A stretch of 64,000 nucleotides of DNA from Achromobacter deleyi (GCF_016127315.1 NZ_CP065997.1:1612001-1676000), one strand, 5' to 3'; counted from the first letter of the stretch, positions 8,687 through 17,869 are shown. Numbers and translations: made by a program. Notes: generated by a model not told the origin, from the sequence alone.

Positions 8687-9595
8687 TCAGCGGTTGCGCA
8701 GCCAGCGCCCGCCGACCTGGTTGATGATCAGGCCCGCCAGGACGCAGCCCGCGCCCAGCCATTGCAGCGGCTGCAGCCGCTCGCCGAAAGCCGCCGATGC
8801 CGCCCACAGGCCCACCACCGGCACCAGCAGCGAGAACGGCGCGATCTTGGCCGCCGGATGGCGCGTCAGCAGCTGCGTCCACAGCGTATAGGCCAGCAGC
8901 GTGGCCAGCACCGCCAGGTACAGCACCGACAGCGCCTCGGCCCAGCCGATGCCCAGGATCATGCCCGCCACCGCGTCCCAGCCGTCGGCCAGCACCGCCA
9001 GCCCCAGGAACGGCAGCACCGGCGCGGCGCTGCTCCAGGCGATGAACGCGAACGGGTCGTAGCCGGGCGCCTTGCGGCTGGCCAGGCGCACGATGATGTT
9101 CGAGACCGCCCACATCGAGGCGGCGCCGAGCGTCAGGACGAACCCCAGCATGGTCATCTGGCCCGGCCCCTCGCCACGGCCGGCGGCGATCACCGCCAAC
9201 CCCAGCGCGGCCACGCCCAGCCCCAGCCAGTGATGCGGACGCGCGCGTTCACGCAATACCGGCGCGGCCAGCAGCAGGGTGAAAAAGGCTTGGGTCTGGA
9301 TCACCAGCGAGGCCATGCCCGCCGGCATGCCGAATTTGAGGGCCGTGAACAGCAGGCCGAACTGGCCCAGCCCCTGCACCAGCCCGTAAGCGGCGATCCA
9401 CTGCCACGGCAGGCGCGGCGGCCGCACGAACAGCACCAGGGGAAAGGCGGCCAGGGCGAATCGCAGGGCGCCCAGCGTCATGGGCGACAGGCCCTTGAGG
9501 CCGATCTTCATGATGACGAAGTTCAGGCCCCAGATCACCACCACCGTCAGGGCGCAGAGATAGTCTTTCCTGGAAAGTTGGGTAGCGGCGGACAT
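8687..9595 (-). CDS. EamA/DMT-family metabolite exporter
   Basis: 302 aa with about ten hydrophobic helices arranged as two EamA repeats (first from residue 11, LCALTVVVIWGLNFVIMKIG; second from about residue 150). The N-terminal motif and the long second repeat with FGERLQPLQWLGAGCVLAG resemble the O-acetylserine/cysteine exporter EamA. It starts 39 bp after the threonine aldolase stop on the same strand and may belong to that transcript, exporting an amino acid or derivative. The substrate is not determinable from sequence. Confidence 0.88.
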   Translation of the reverse strand: MSAATQLSRKDYLCALTVVVIWGLNFVIMKIGLKGLSPMTLGALRFALAAFPLVLFVRPPRLPWQWIAAYGLVQGLGQFGLLFTALKFGMPAGMASLVIQTQAFFTLLLAAPVLRERARPHHWLGLGVAALGLAVIAAGRGEGPGQMTMLGFVLTLGAASMWAVSNIIVRLASRKAPGYDPFAFIAWSSAAPVLPFLGLAVLADGWDAVAGMILGIGWAEALSVLYLAVLATLLAYTLWTQLLTRHPAAKIAPFSLLVPVVGLWAASAAFGERLQPLQWLGAGCVLAGLIINQVGGRWLRNR

Positions 9596-9634
9596 CCCGC
9601 ATTATCGCATCGCCCGCCCCCGCGAAACGCCGGA

Positions 9635-10693
9635 TCAGCGGCTGGCCAGCACTTTTTTGAAGGCCTCGATGGCGCGGTCGATGTCCTCGTCGCCGATGTG
9701 GCGGTGGGTCACGCAGCGCAGCCGCGTGCGGCCCCACGGACGCGTCAGCAGGCCCGCCGCTTCCAGCGCCGTGACCCAGTGCGCGTTGGTCATGCCGGTG
9801 TCGGCGGTCTCGACCTGCACGATGTTGGTCTGCGGCACCGTGGCCGACAGCACCGGGTCCAGGCGGTTCAGGCCGTCACTCAGGCGGCGGGCGCGCGCAT
9901 GGTCCTCGACCAGCCGGTCGCCCATGGTCTGCACGCCTTCCAGCCCGGCCGCGGCCATGATGCCGGCCTGGCGCTGGGTGCCGCCAAGCATGCGGCGCAG
10001 CACCCGCGCCCGCGCCATCACCTGGCGCGGACCGGTCAGCACCGCGCCCACCGGCGCGCTCAGGCCCTTGGACAGGCACAGCGACACGGTATCGGCATGG
10101 CGGGTGATCTCGGCCGGCGCCACGCCCAGCGCCACCGCGGCGTTGAACAGGCGCGCGCCATCCAGGTGCACGGGCACGCCGCAGGCCTGCGCCATGCCGT
10201 ATACCGCCTGCATGTGGTCCAGCGGCAGCACCGCGCCACCGGCGTTGTTGTGCGAGGTCTCCATCGCCACCAGCGAGGTCTTGAGCTTGTGGCCGCCGGA
10301 CTGCATCGCGTCTTCCAGGCGGTTCAGGTCCATCGCGCCGTCGGTGCCGGGCACGCCCTGGTAGAACAGGCCGGTGAACGTGGCGGCGCCGCGCTCGGAC
10401 GTGTACATGTGCGCGGCCGACTCCAGCACCACCTGCTCGTTGCGCTGGGTCTGCGCCAGCACCGCCAGCAGGTTGGCCATGGTGCAGCTGGGCACGAACA
10501 GCCCGGCTTCCTTGCCCAGGCGGGTGGCCACGTGCGCTTCCAGCGCCCGCACGCTGGGGTCGCCATCGAGCCCGTCGTCGCCGATGGGCGCCGTGCGCAT
10601 GCGCTCGTACATGGCCTCGGTAGGGTGGGTGACCGTGTCGCTGCGCAGGTCGACGAGCGGGTGGGAGGGGTCGACGGAGATCCGCTGGCTCAT
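9635..10693 (-). CDS. ltaE: low-specificity L-threonine aldolase
   Basis: 352 aa, PLP-dependent. The N-terminus VDLRSDTVTHPTEAM is the classic start of the family. The cofactor lysine is Lys209 (SLCLSKGLSAPVGAVL), and the Asp pairing with the pyridine nitrogen lies in VHLDGARLFNA. It cleaves L-threonine and L-allo-threonine to glycine and acetaldehyde in the cytoplasm. The start lies 5 bp after the stop of the GltL-type ATPase gene, so it is very likely co-transcribed with the amino-acid importer, an unusual partner for glutamate/aspartate uptake. Confidence 0.93.
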   Translation of the reverse strand: MSQRISVDPSHPLVDLRSDTVTHPTEAMYERMRTAPIGDDGLDGDPSVRALEAHVATRLGKEAGLFVPSCTMANLLAVLAQTQRNEQVVLESAAHMYTSERGAATFTGLFYQGVPGTDGAMDLNRLEDAMQSGGHKLKTSLVAMETSHNNAGGAVLPLDHMQAVYGMAQACGVPVHLDGARLFNAAVALGVAPAEITRHADTVSLCLSKGLSAPVGAVLTGPRQVMARARVLRRMLGGTQRQAGIMAAAGLEGVQTMGDRLVEDHARARRLSDGLNRLDPVLSATVPQTNIVQVETADTGMTNAHWVTALEAAGLLTRPWGRTRLRCVTHRHIGDEDIDRAIEAFKKVLASR

Positions 10694-10698
10694 GGCTA

Positions 10699-11457
10699 TC
10701 AGTGCTGCAAAATTTTGGAAAGGAACTGGCGCGTGCGCGGGGCGCGCGCCTCTACATCGCCGAAGAACGCATCCTTCGGGCAGTCTTCGACGATCTTGCC
10801 GCCGTCCATGAAGATCACGCGGTCGGCGACGCGGCGGGCGAACCCCATTTCATGGGTCACCACCATCATCGTCATGCCTTCTCCGGCCAGGTCGGTCATC
10901 ACGTCCAGCACCTCGTTGACCATCTCCGGGTCCAGCGCCGAGGTCGGTTCGTCGAACAGCATCACCACCGGATCCATCGACAGGGCGCGGGCGATCGCCA
11001 CGCGCTGCTGCTGGCCGCCGGACAGCTCGCCCGGGTGTTTGTCCTTGTGCGCCGACAGGCCGACCCGCTCCAGCAACGCCAGCGCGCGGGCGCGGGCCTC
11101 GTCCTTGCCGCGCTTGAGCACTTTCATCTGGCCCAGGCACAGGTTCTCGGTCACCGACAGGTGCGGGAACAGCTCGAAATGCTGGAACACCATGCCGGCC
11201 ACCGAACGCAGCTTGGGCAGGTTGGTGCGCGGATCGCCCACCTCGATGCCGTTGACCACGATGTTGCCCTTCTGGAAGGGCTCCAGCGCATTCACGGTCT
11301 TGATCAGCGTCGACTTGCCCGAGCCGGAGGGGCCGCACACCACCACCACCTCGCCGCGGCCAACGGTGGTGCTGCAATCATCCAGTACCTGGAAATCGCC
11401 ATACCACTTGCTGACCTGCTTGATCTCGATCATCGGGGGTTTCGAAGAGAGTTGCAT
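10699..11457 (-). CDS. gltL: amino-acid ABC transporter ATP-binding protein (GltL/GlnQ type)
   Basis: 252 aa. Walker [10 protein letters not shown], signature [15 protein letters not shown], Walker [15 protein letters not shown] and the switch region [15 protein letters not shown] are all of the polar amino-acid type. It follows two GltJ/GltK-type permeases. An internal ATG at 11433 corresponds to the start of E. coli GltL, so the first eight residues are uncertain. A perfect DnaA-box sequence (11467-11475) sits in the 27-bp gap before it. Confidence 0.93.
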   Translation of the reverse strand: MQLSSKPPMIEIKQVSKWYGDFQVLDDCSTTVGRGEVVVVCGPSGSGKSTLIKTVNALEPFQKGNIVVNGIEVGDPRTNLPKLRSVAGMVFQHFELFPHLSVTENLCLGQMKVLKRGKDEARARALALLERVGLSAHKDKHPGELSGGQQQRVAIARALSMDPVVMLFDEPTSALDPEMVNEVLDVMTDLAGEGMTMMVVTHEMGFARRVADRVIFMDGGKIVEDCPKDAFFGDVEARAPRTRQFLSKILQH

Positions 11458-11484
11458 CGTTGGACCTGTGGATAACCTGGGCGC

Positions 11485-12174
11485 CTAGCGCAGCACCCGG
11501 ACGCGCTTTTCCAGCCGTTTGACCAGACGGGATGCCGTGAAGCAGATCACGAAATACACCACCGCCACGAAGAGATAGAGTTCCACCAGCCGGCCGTCGC
11601 GCTGGCCGATCTTGGACGCCGCGCCCAGGAAGTCGGTCAGCGACAGCACGTACACCAGCGAGGTGTCCTGGAACAGGATGATGACCCGCGTCAGCAACGC
11701 CGGCACCATGTTGCGGATCGCCTGCGGCAGGATCACGTAGCGCATGCCCTGCCAGTGGTTCAGGCCCAGCGCCATGCTGGCCGAGACCTGGCCGCGCGCG
11801 ATCGACTGGATACCGGCGCGCATGATCTCGCAGAAGTACGCGGCCTCGAACAGCGTGAACGTGACCACCGCCGAGTTGAACGCTCCCACCCGCAGCGGCG
11901 TGGGCGAACCCACGATCCAGGCGGCGATGTAGGGCACCAGGAAGTAGAACCAGAAGATCACCAGCAGCAGCGGCACGGAACGCATCACGTTCACGTAGAT
12001 GCCCGCCGGCACCGACAGGATCCGGTAGCGCGACAGGCGCATCATCGCCAGCAGCGTGCCCAGCACCAGCCCCATCACCGCCGCCAGCAGCGTCAGGGTC
12101 AGCGTGAACGTCATGCCGGTCTGGAACAGGTACGGCAGCGCGCTGCCGATGACGTCGAAATCGAATTTGCCCAT
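11485..12174 (-). CDS. gltK: amino-acid ABC transporter permease (GltK type)
   Basis: 229 aa, five predicted membrane segments, beginning MGKFDFDVIGSALPYLFQTG as in GltK. The EAA-type loop QVSASMALGLNHWQGMRYV is near residue 130. It pairs with GltJ, encoded 8 bp upstream, in the inner-membrane channel. Length and order match the glutamate/aspartate importer. Confidence 0.92.
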   Translation of the reverse strand: MGKFDFDVIGSALPYLFQTGMTFTLTLTLLAAVMGLVLGTLLAMMRLSRYRILSVPAGIYVNVMRSVPLLLVIFWFYFLVPYIAAWIVGSPTPLRVGAFNSAVVTFTLFEAAYFCEIMRAGIQSIARGQVSASMALGLNHWQGMRYVILPQAIRNMVPALLTRVIILFQDTSLVYVLSLTDFLGAASKIGQRDGRLVELYLFVAVVYFVICFTASRLVKRLEKRVRVLR

Positions 12175-12182
12175 GTCGATTC

Positions 12183-12935
12183 CTAGCGTCCGTTCTTGGT
12201 CGCCGCGCCGATCAGGCCGGGAACCGCCACATGGCGTTCAAGCAGGCGCATGCCAAGCACGACCATGCCGTTCAGGATCAGGTAGATCACGGTCGCCGCC
12301 GAGAACGCCTCGAAGATATGGAAGCTGAACTCCGCCATCGAGCGGGTCTGGCCGGTCAGTTCCAGCAGGCCGATGGTCAGCGCCACCGACGAATACTTGA
12401 TGGTGCCCATGAACTCGGAGGTCAGGGGCGGCAGCACGATGCGGTAGGCCTCGGGCAGGATGATGTAGCGGTAGACCTGCGTCTCGGTCAGGCCGAGCGC
12501 CGTGCCCGCCTGGAACTGGCCGCGCGGCAGCGACTGGATGCCGGCGCGCAACTGCTCGGCCACGCGCGCCGAGCCGTAGAAGCCCAGACAAAGCACCGCC
12601 GGCAGGAATTGCCCCCAGGGCTGCGGCATCTGCTTCATGGCCAGGCCCCAGGCGTGCGGCAGCAACTCGGGCAGCACGAAATACCACAGGAACATCTGCA
12701 CCAGCAGCGGCACGTTGCGGAAAATCTCGACGTAGGTCGCGCCAACCGCGTTGGCCAGGCGCGACGAGGCGGTGCGCATCACGCCCAGGCACGAGCCCAG
12801 CAGCAGCGAGAACACCCACGCCGTCAGGGCCAGCGCCAGGGTCCAGCCCACGCCGATCAGGATGGTCTGCAGGAAGGTATGCACGCCGTCGGGCGACATC
12901 TCCAGGAAGACGCTCCAGCTCCAGTTGTAATTCAT
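12183..12935 (-). CDS. gltJ: amino-acid ABC transporter permease (GltJ type)
   Basis: 250 aa from the ATG giving MNYNWSWSVFLE, which matches the MSIDWNW-type start of E. coli GltJ; an upstream TTG at 12956 is in frame but less likely. The EAA loop QFQAGTALGLTETQVYRYI is near residue 145. It is separated from the binding-protein gene gltI by 103 bp holding a strong hairpin, the common arrangement by which the binding protein is made in excess over the membrane subunits. Confidence 0.92.
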   Translation of the reverse strand: MNYNWSWSVFLEMSPDGVHTFLQTILIGVGWTLALALTAWVFSLLLGSCLGVMRTASSRLANAVGATYVEIFRNVPLLVQMFLWYFVLPELLPHAWGLAMKQMPQPWGQFLPAVLCLGFYGSARVAEQLRAGIQSLPRGQFQAGTALGLTETQVYRYIILPEAYRIVLPPLTSEFMGTIKYSSVALTIGLLELTGQTRSMAEFSFHIFEAFSAATVIYLILNGMVVLGMRLLERHVAVPGLIGAATKNGR

Positions 12936-12963
12936 GCTTTGAGGACCTGTGGACAACTAAAGA

Positions 12964-12990
12964 AACGGGCGCCGGCGGCCGGCGCCCGGT
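12964..12990 (-). terminator. stem-loop between gltI and gltJ (probable attenuating or processing hairpin)
   Basis: Arms CGGGCGCCGG (12966-12975) and its exact complement (12979-12988) with a 3-nt loop, followed on the minus strand by TTTCTTT. It lies inside the operon after gltI, so it probably causes partial termination or protects the gltI message. Confidence 0.7.
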
Positions 12991-13038
12991 TTAGTGCGTC
13001 GCCGCGCGGCCCGCGAGGGGCCGCGGCGGCGGACCGGC

Positions 13039-13947
13039 TTACTCGTAGGCCTTGGGGTCGCCGGAGTCGGTCGGATGGGCCAGGGCGCGCTTGAGCGCGT
13101 CGCTCATCGGGTACTTCAGGTTGATCTGCTTGGGCGGGATCGGGGAATTGAAGTACTTGTCGTAGATCGCCGCGACGCGGCCGCTCTTCATCAGGTCCAG
13201 CACGGCGTCGTCCACCACCTTCTTGAAGGCCGGGTCGTCCTTGGGCTGCATGATGCCGTAGGGCGCCAGTTCCAGGCCCTTGGTGCCGATCACGAAGGCG
13301 TCGGGGTTCTTGGACGAGGCCACCACGCCGTAGGCGATGCCGTCGTCGTTGGCCGAACCCGCGGCGCGGCCCGATTCAACCATCAGCAGCGTTTCCGCCG
13401 TATCCTTGGTGGGTGCCATGGTGATGCCCAGGTTGCCTTCGGCGTTCAAGCGCGAAATCAGCTTGAAGGTCTGGCCGCCGGCCTGCGCCGCGATCGACTT
13501 GCCGCGGAACGAGGCCAGGTTGTTGGGATCGACGCCGCCGTCCTTGCGCGCCACCAGCACCACCTGCGCCACGAACGTGGTCGGCGCGAACGACACCAGC
13601 TTGTGGCGTTCCAGGTTGTTGGTGGTGTTGCCGCACTCCAGGTCGATGGTGCCGTTGGCCAGCAACGGGATACGCGTGGCGGAGGTGGTCGGGTTGTAAC
13701 GCACGTCCAGCTTGGGCAGCTTGAGCGCGGTCTTGATGTGCTGGGCGATTTCCTGGCAGATCTCGACGGTGTAGCCGATCGGCTTCTGGTTGCCGTCCAG
13801 GTAGGCGAACGGCACGGAGGTCTCGGGATGGCCGATGGTGATCACGCCGGTGTCGCGGATCTTGTCCAGGCGGCTGGGGCCTTCGGCGTGGGCGGCGGCG
13901 CTGCCGAACAGGGCGGCGGCGACCGAAATCGCGGCAAATGCTTTCAT
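13039..13947 (-). CDS. gltI: glutamate/aspartate-type periplasmic binding protein
   Basis: 302 aa from the ATG at 13947, which begins with a Sec signal peptide (MKAFAAISVAAALFGSAAAHA, cleavage after about residue 21). The mature part has the type-3 solute-binding fold of polar amino-acid transporters: ITIGHPETSVPFAYLDGN, TIDLECGNTTNNLERHK, and a C-terminal AIYDKYFNSPIPPKQINL typical of GltI. It captures acidic amino acids in the periplasm for GltJKL. First gene of the operon, divergent from a LysR gene. The upstream in-frame extension to 14091 has no signal-peptide logic and is discarded. Confidence 0.93.
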   Translation of the reverse strand: MKAFAAISVAAALFGSAAAHAEGPSRLDKIRDTGVITIGHPETSVPFAYLDGNQKPIGYTVEICQEIAQHIKTALKLPKLDVRYNPTTSATRIPLLANGTIDLECGNTTNNLERHKLVSFAPTTFVAQVVLVARKDGGVDPNNLASFRGKSIAAQAGGQTFKLISRLNAEGNLGITMAPTKDTAETLLMVESGRAAGSANDDGIAYGVVASSKNPDAFVIGTKGLELAPYGIMQPKDDPAFKKVVDDAVLDLMKSGRVAAIYDKYFNSPIPPKQINLKYPMSDALKRALAHPTDSGDPKAYE

Positions 13948-14118
13948 CTTATTCCCTTGGCGCCGGTCGAGCGGCGCGTGCTTATGTTCACGAACAGCGG
14001 TGCCGGATTGCATACGACCCGCCGCGTCCCGCGATGAGCCCCGCGGCTGGCAAAAAGTATCAACTAGCGTTATGGTTTTATCCAGTTCCAATCGGGTATT
14101 CCTCTATACGGATTTGAT
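13948..14118. promoter_or_regulatory. divergent promoter region gltI / LysR gene
   Basis: 171 bp between gltI (minus) and the LysR gene (plus). The half nearest the LysR gene (about 14050-14118) is AT-richer and should hold the overlapping promoters and the LysR-type T-N11-A site. I cannot single out one operator with confidence. Confidence 0.4.
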
Positions 14119-15051
14119 ATGGCCATTACACGAATGGGCTTGCGACACATCGAGGCTTTCCGAGCCGTCATGATGACCGGATCCATGACCGCCGCGGCAC
14201 GCAGAGTGCATACCTCGCAGCCGCACGTTAGCCGCTTAATAGCGCAATTGGAAGCAATCACCCAATTTCCCCTGTTCGACCGCAACGGCAGCCGCCTGAC
14301 CCCCACCCAGGACGGTTCGCGCTTCTTCCAGGAGGTCGAAAAGACCTTCATCGGCCTGGCCGGCCTGGAATCGGCGGCGGCCAGCATCCGCTCCTTCAGC
14401 GCCAGCCGCCTGAGCGTGGCCGCCATGCCGCGCCTGGCCGGCGGCCTGCTGGCCCGCATCGTGGCCGCCTTCAAGACCGAATACCCCGACGTCATGGTGT
14501 CGATCCATTCCGGCAACGCCAGCGCGGTGCACAACTGGATCAGTTCGGGCTTCTGCGACACCGGCCTGGCCATGCTGTCGGGCGACAGCCCCGGCATCCA
14601 GGTCGAGCCGGTGCTGACCATGAACTGCGTGGCGGTGCTGCCCAAAGGCCATCGGCTGACCAAGCTGAAAAAGCTCAAGCCCGCCGATTTCGCCGGCGAA
14701 CCCTTCATCGCCTTCCCCAGCGCCACGCCGCTGCGGGAAAAGATCGACGCGGTCTTCAAGGCCGCCAAGGTCGAGCGCCAGACCGTGGCCGAGGCCGGCC
14801 TGGGCTCGTCGGTCTGTGCGCTGGTCGGCGCCGGCCTGGGGGTGGCGCTGATCAACCCGCTGGCCGCGCGCGAGGAATACGAGGCCAACGGCGTCGAGGT
14901 GCGTCCGTTCAGCCCGGCGGTGCCGGTCACGGTGGCGCTGCTGTACCCGCCGTACCATACCCGTACCCGGCTGGTCAGCGTGTTCTCGCGCTACGCGCAC
15001 CAGCTGATGCAGGAAGAGATGGCGGACCTGAAGGCGCGGCCGGGGCGATGA
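14119..15051 (+). CDS. LysR-family transcriptional regulator (OccR/NocR-like), probable regulator of the glt operon
   Basis: 310 aa. N-terminal winged helix with MGLRHIEAFRAVMMTGSMT and RVHTSQPHVSRLIAQLE, the form seen in OccR/NocR-type regulators; the effector-binding domain follows from about residue 90. Divergent from gltI, so its likely effector is the transported amino acid or a product of it. It ends 30 bp before a strong terminator. Confidence 0.9.
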   Translation: MAITRMGLRHIEAFRAVMMTGSMTAAARRVHTSQPHVSRLIAQLEAITQFPLFDRNGSRLTPTQDGSRFFQEVEKTFIGLAGLESAAASIRSFSASRLSVAAMPRLAGGLLARIVAAFKTEYPDVMVSIHSGNASAVHNWISSGFCDTGLAMLSGDSPGIQVEPVLTMNCVAVLPKGHRLTKLKKLKPADFAGEPFIAFPSATPLREKIDAVFKAAKVERQTVAEAGLGSSVCALVGAGLGVALINPLAAREEYEANGVEVRPFSPAVPVTVALLYPPYHTRTRLVSVFSRYAHQLMQEEMADLKARPGR

Positions 15052-15081
15052 TGGCAACTCCCCCCGCCGCGCGGAAACGAC

Positions 15082-15109
15082 AAGGCCCCGACATCGGGGC
15101 CTTTTTTTG
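15082..15109 (+). terminator. rho-independent terminator after the LysR gene
   Basis: Arms AAGGCCCCGA (15082-15091) and TCGGGGCCTT (15094-15103), loop CA, followed by a run of seven T (15102-15108). Confidence 0.9.
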
Positions 15110-15126
15110 CCCGCGGCCGCCCGCCG

Positions 15127-15582
15127 TCAGGCGGTCGCGCCATCCGGGCGCGGCTCGCGCAGGTCCAGCCACGCCACCAGCAGCAATCCCCCCACCAGCC
15201 CCAGGTGCTCGTAGAACGCATTGGCCGCCATGAAGCGTTCCTGCCCCGGCGCCATCTCCCAGTAGCGCAGCGCGATGCCCGTGGCCACCAGCGTGAAACC
15301 GGCCAGCGCCAGCGCCCCCAGCCAGCGCAGGCGGCCGGCCAGGATCATGGCCGACGCCGCCAGTTCCAGCACGATCACCAGCACCGCGAACAGCGGCCCG
15401 GGCGCCAGCCCGAAATGCGCCATCTCCGCCAGCGCGCCGGGAAAGTCGGTCAGCTTGACCAGCCCGCCCTGCAGATAGGCGGCGCACAGGCCCAGGTAGG
15501 CCAGGAACCGCACCGCGGGCGATCCGAACAGCGGCCGCGCCAGGCCGGCCAGCCGCTGCTCCCATTGAGAGGTCGCGTTCAT
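15127..15582 (-). CDS. DoxX-family membrane protein
   Basis: 151 aa from the ATG at 15582. Four hydrophobic helices (about residues 23-43, 55-77, 80-100 and 118-138), with LAYLGLCAAYLQGGLVKLTDFPGA as in the DoxX/YphA family. Members sit in the inner membrane and often accompany redox or thiol-stress genes; a general biochemical function is not established. Starts 11 bp after the amidohydrolase stop, hence the last gene of that operon. Confidence 0.85.
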   Translation of the reverse strand: MNATSQWEQRLAGLARPLFGSPAVRFLAYLGLCAAYLQGGLVKLTDFPGALAEMAHFGLAPGPLFAVLVIVLELAASAMILAGRLRWLGALALAGFTLVATGIALRYWEMAPGQERFMAANAFYEHLGLVGGLLLVAWLDLREPRPDGATA

Positions 15583-15593
15583 GGCCGGCCTCC

Positions 15594-17579
15594 TCAAACT
15601 GCCCAGCAGGAGCAACCCAGGGCGCCGAAGAAGCCCTGGAGGTCGGAACTGGGCGCCTTCGAGGCCCAGGCCTTGGCATGGTCATGCCCGTGCAGCCCGC
15701 AGTTGCTGGCGCACGCGCAGGCCGCCATGTTGCGGTAGCCCAGCGAATTGCGGCCGGCGCCGTCGGGATCGCCCCAGGCGGCATAGCCGCCGAACAGGCG
15801 CGTGGGCGACCAGTCCGGCATGGCGGGCGGCAGCGCGTTGTCGTCCAGCGGGCCGAATTCCCCCGCGCCATAGACCACCCGGCCGCCAACCACGGTCAGC
15901 TCCGAGGTCAGGAACGAGATCTCGTCCTCGCTGCAGCGGAAGTAGTCCTTGCTCGGCACGATGAAGTCGGCCAGCTGGCCCGGCTGGATGCGGCCGCGCT
16001 TGCCTTCCTCGTTGGCGAACCAGGCCACGTTCTCCGTCCACATGCGCAGCGCGGTCTCGCGGTCCAGGCAGTTGCGCGCCGGATAGAGGCGGGTGCCGCC
16101 CACGGTCTTGCCGGTCACCATCCACGACAGCGATACCCACGGGTTGTAGGACGCGACCCGGGTGGCGTCGGTGCCCGCGGACACCTTCACGCCGCGGTCC
16201 AGCATCCTGGCGATGGGCGGGGTGGCCTCGGCCGCGGCCGCGCCGTAGCGCTCGATGAAGTATTCGCCCTGGTAGGCCATGCGGTGCTGCACGGCGATGC
16301 CGCCGCCCAGCGCGGCGATGCGGTCGATCGACTTGTCGGAAATGGTCTCGGCGTGGTCGAAGAACCAGTTCAGGCCGGTCAGCGGCGTGTCCTGGTGCAC
16401 CTTCTCGAACACGTCCAGCGCGCGCGAGATGGTCTCGTCATAGGTGGCGTGCAGGCGCCACGGCCACTTGTTCTGCACCAGCACGCGCACCACTTCCTCC
16501 AGCTCGCCTTCCATCTCCGGCGGCATGTCCGGCCGTTCGACGCGGAAGTCCTCGAAGTCGGCGGCCGAGAACACCAGCATCTCGCCGGCGCCGTTATGGC
16601 GGAAGTAGTCGGTGCCCTGCTTGTACTTCACGCTCGAGGTCCACTTGAGGAAGTCTTCCTTTTCCTGCTTGGGCTTCTGCGTGAACAGGTTGTAGGCCAG
16701 CCGCACCGTCATCTGGTCTTCGTCGGCCAGCTTCTGGATCACGGCGTAGTCGTCGGGATAGTTCTGGAAGCCGCCGCCCGCGTCGATCACGCCGGTCACG
16801 CCCAGACGGTTCAGCTCGCGCATGAAATGGCGCGTGGAATTGACCTGGTAGTCGAACGGCAGCTTGGGGCCCTTGGCCAGCGTGGCGTAGAGGATGGTGG
16901 CGTTCGGCTTGGCCAGCAGCAGCCCGGTCGGGTTGCCCTGCGCGTCGCGGATGATCTCGCCGCCCGGCGGGTTGGGCGTGGTCTTGGTGTAGCCCACCGC
17001 GCGCAGCGCGGCGCCGTTGAGCAGGGCGCGATCGTACAGGTGCAAGAGGAACACCGGCGTGTCGGGCGCGATGGCGTTGATCTCGTCGATCGTCGGCAGG
17101 CGCTTCTCGGCGAACTGGTGCTCGGTGAAGCCGCCCACCACGCGCACCCATTGCGGCGCCGGCGTGATGGCGACCTGGCGCTTGAGCATGGCCATGGCGT
17201 CGGCCAGCGAGCGCACGCCGTCCCAGCGCAGCTCCATGTTGTAGTTCAGGCCGCCACGCACCACGTGGGTGTGGTTGTCGAACAGCCCCGGCAGCACGCC
17301 GCGGCCCTTCAGGTCCACCAGCCGGGTGCCGGCGCCGGCCAGGGCCATAACCTCGGCATCGTCGCCGACGGCCACGAACCTGCCATCCTTGACCGCCACG
17401 GCGCTGGCCAGCGGCCTGGCGCGGTCCAGCGTGGTGATGCGGCCATGGTGATAGATGACGTCGGGGGCGGGGTTTGACATGGAGGATTCTCCTTGGGAAC
17501 GAGCGAGGGCGGATCCGCCCAGCAGGCTGTTGAGCGCCAATGTGGAAGCAACACCGATGAGGTCGCGGCGGGTAGGCAT
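15594..17579 (-). CDS. amidohydrolase family 3 (YtcJ-like) with Tat signal
   Basis: 661 aa. The N-terminus MPTRRDLIGVASTLALNSLL is a twin-arginine signal, cleavage expected after ALA-R near residue 27. The metal-dependent hydrolase fold shows LPGLFDNHTHV (HxH), WFFDHAETI and the late Asp in SAGTDATRV. The C-terminal end after about residue 620 is Cys- and His-rich (CxC, CGLHGHDH, CSC), possibly a metal site. These enzymes hydrolyse amides or imides; substrate unknown. A second in-frame ATG at 17480 (MSNPAPD...) lies just after the signal and has its own AAGGAG ribosome site 8 nt before it, so a leaderless cytoplasmic form is possible. Operon with pirin, XapX and DoxX genes. Confidence 0.9.
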   Translation of the reverse strand: MPTRRDLIGVASTLALNSLLGGSALARSQGESSMSNPAPDVIYHHGRITTLDRARPLASAVAVKDGRFVAVGDDAEVMALAGAGTRLVDLKGRGVLPGLFDNHTHVVRGGLNYNMELRWDGVRSLADAMAMLKRQVAITPAPQWVRVVGGFTEHQFAEKRLPTIDEINAIAPDTPVFLLHLYDRALLNGAALRAVGYTKTTPNPPGGEIIRDAQGNPTGLLLAKPNATILYATLAKGPKLPFDYQVNSTRHFMRELNRLGVTGVIDAGGGFQNYPDDYAVIQKLADEDQMTVRLAYNLFTQKPKQEKEDFLKWTSSVKYKQGTDYFRHNGAGEMLVFSAADFEDFRVERPDMPPEMEGELEEVVRVLVQNKWPWRLHATYDETISRALDVFEKVHQDTPLTGLNWFFDHAETISDKSIDRIAALGGGIAVQHRMAYQGEYFIERYGAAAAEATPPIARMLDRGVKVSAGTDATRVASYNPWVSLSWMVTGKTVGGTRLYPARNCLDRETALRMWTENVAWFANEEGKRGRIQPGQLADFIVPSKDYFRCSEDEISFLTSELTVVGGRVVYGAGEFGPLDDNALPPAMPDWSPTRLFGGYAAWGDPDGAGRNSLGYRNMAACACASNCGLHGHDHAKAWASKAPSSDLQGFFGALGCSCWAV

Positions 17580-17608
17580 ACGATTATCTCCCTGGGCGTG
17601 GAAAGAAT

Positions 17609-17869
17609 TCAGCTTTGGTCTTTATCGTGGGGATGCTTGCCGGGCAGTTGCCCGAACACGTGGCTCACCGTCTTCTGTTTGTCGCACGCGGTGGCGAAGG
17701 CGGTGCCGCTGAGCATGTGTTTGCCCACCGGCACGATCTGTTCGCCGAGCAGGATGCCCAGCAGGCCGATCAGCGCCACCAGCGGCGGCGCCGGCGAACG
17801 CACCTGCAGCAGGCTGTAGACGACGCCGACCAGCAGGCCGGCGCCAAGGGAAAGCAGATAGATCTTCAT
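17609..17869 (-). CDS. XapX-domain small membrane protein
   Basis: 86 aa. Two hydrophobic helices (LLSLGAGLLVGVVYSLL and PPLVALIGLLGILLGEQIVPVG) make the XapX domain, whose GEQ(I/V)xP motif is visible. The hydrophilic C-terminus ends in His/Asp/Lys residues. The function of XapX proteins is unknown; they are often encoded beside amidohydrolases, as here. The ATG at 17869 is preferred to an upstream in-frame start at 17884. Confidence 0.85.
   Translation of the reverse strand: MKIYLLSLGAGLLVGVVYSLLQVRSPAPPLVALIGLLGILLGEQIVPVGKHMLSGTAFATACDKQKTVSHVFGQLPGKHPHDKDQS

Noticed and set aside
12943..12956. CACAGGTCC repeated before gltL and gltJ as a regulatory element
   Set aside because: It is at the ribosome-binding position of both genes; two copies at starts are better explained as Shine-Dalgarno context.
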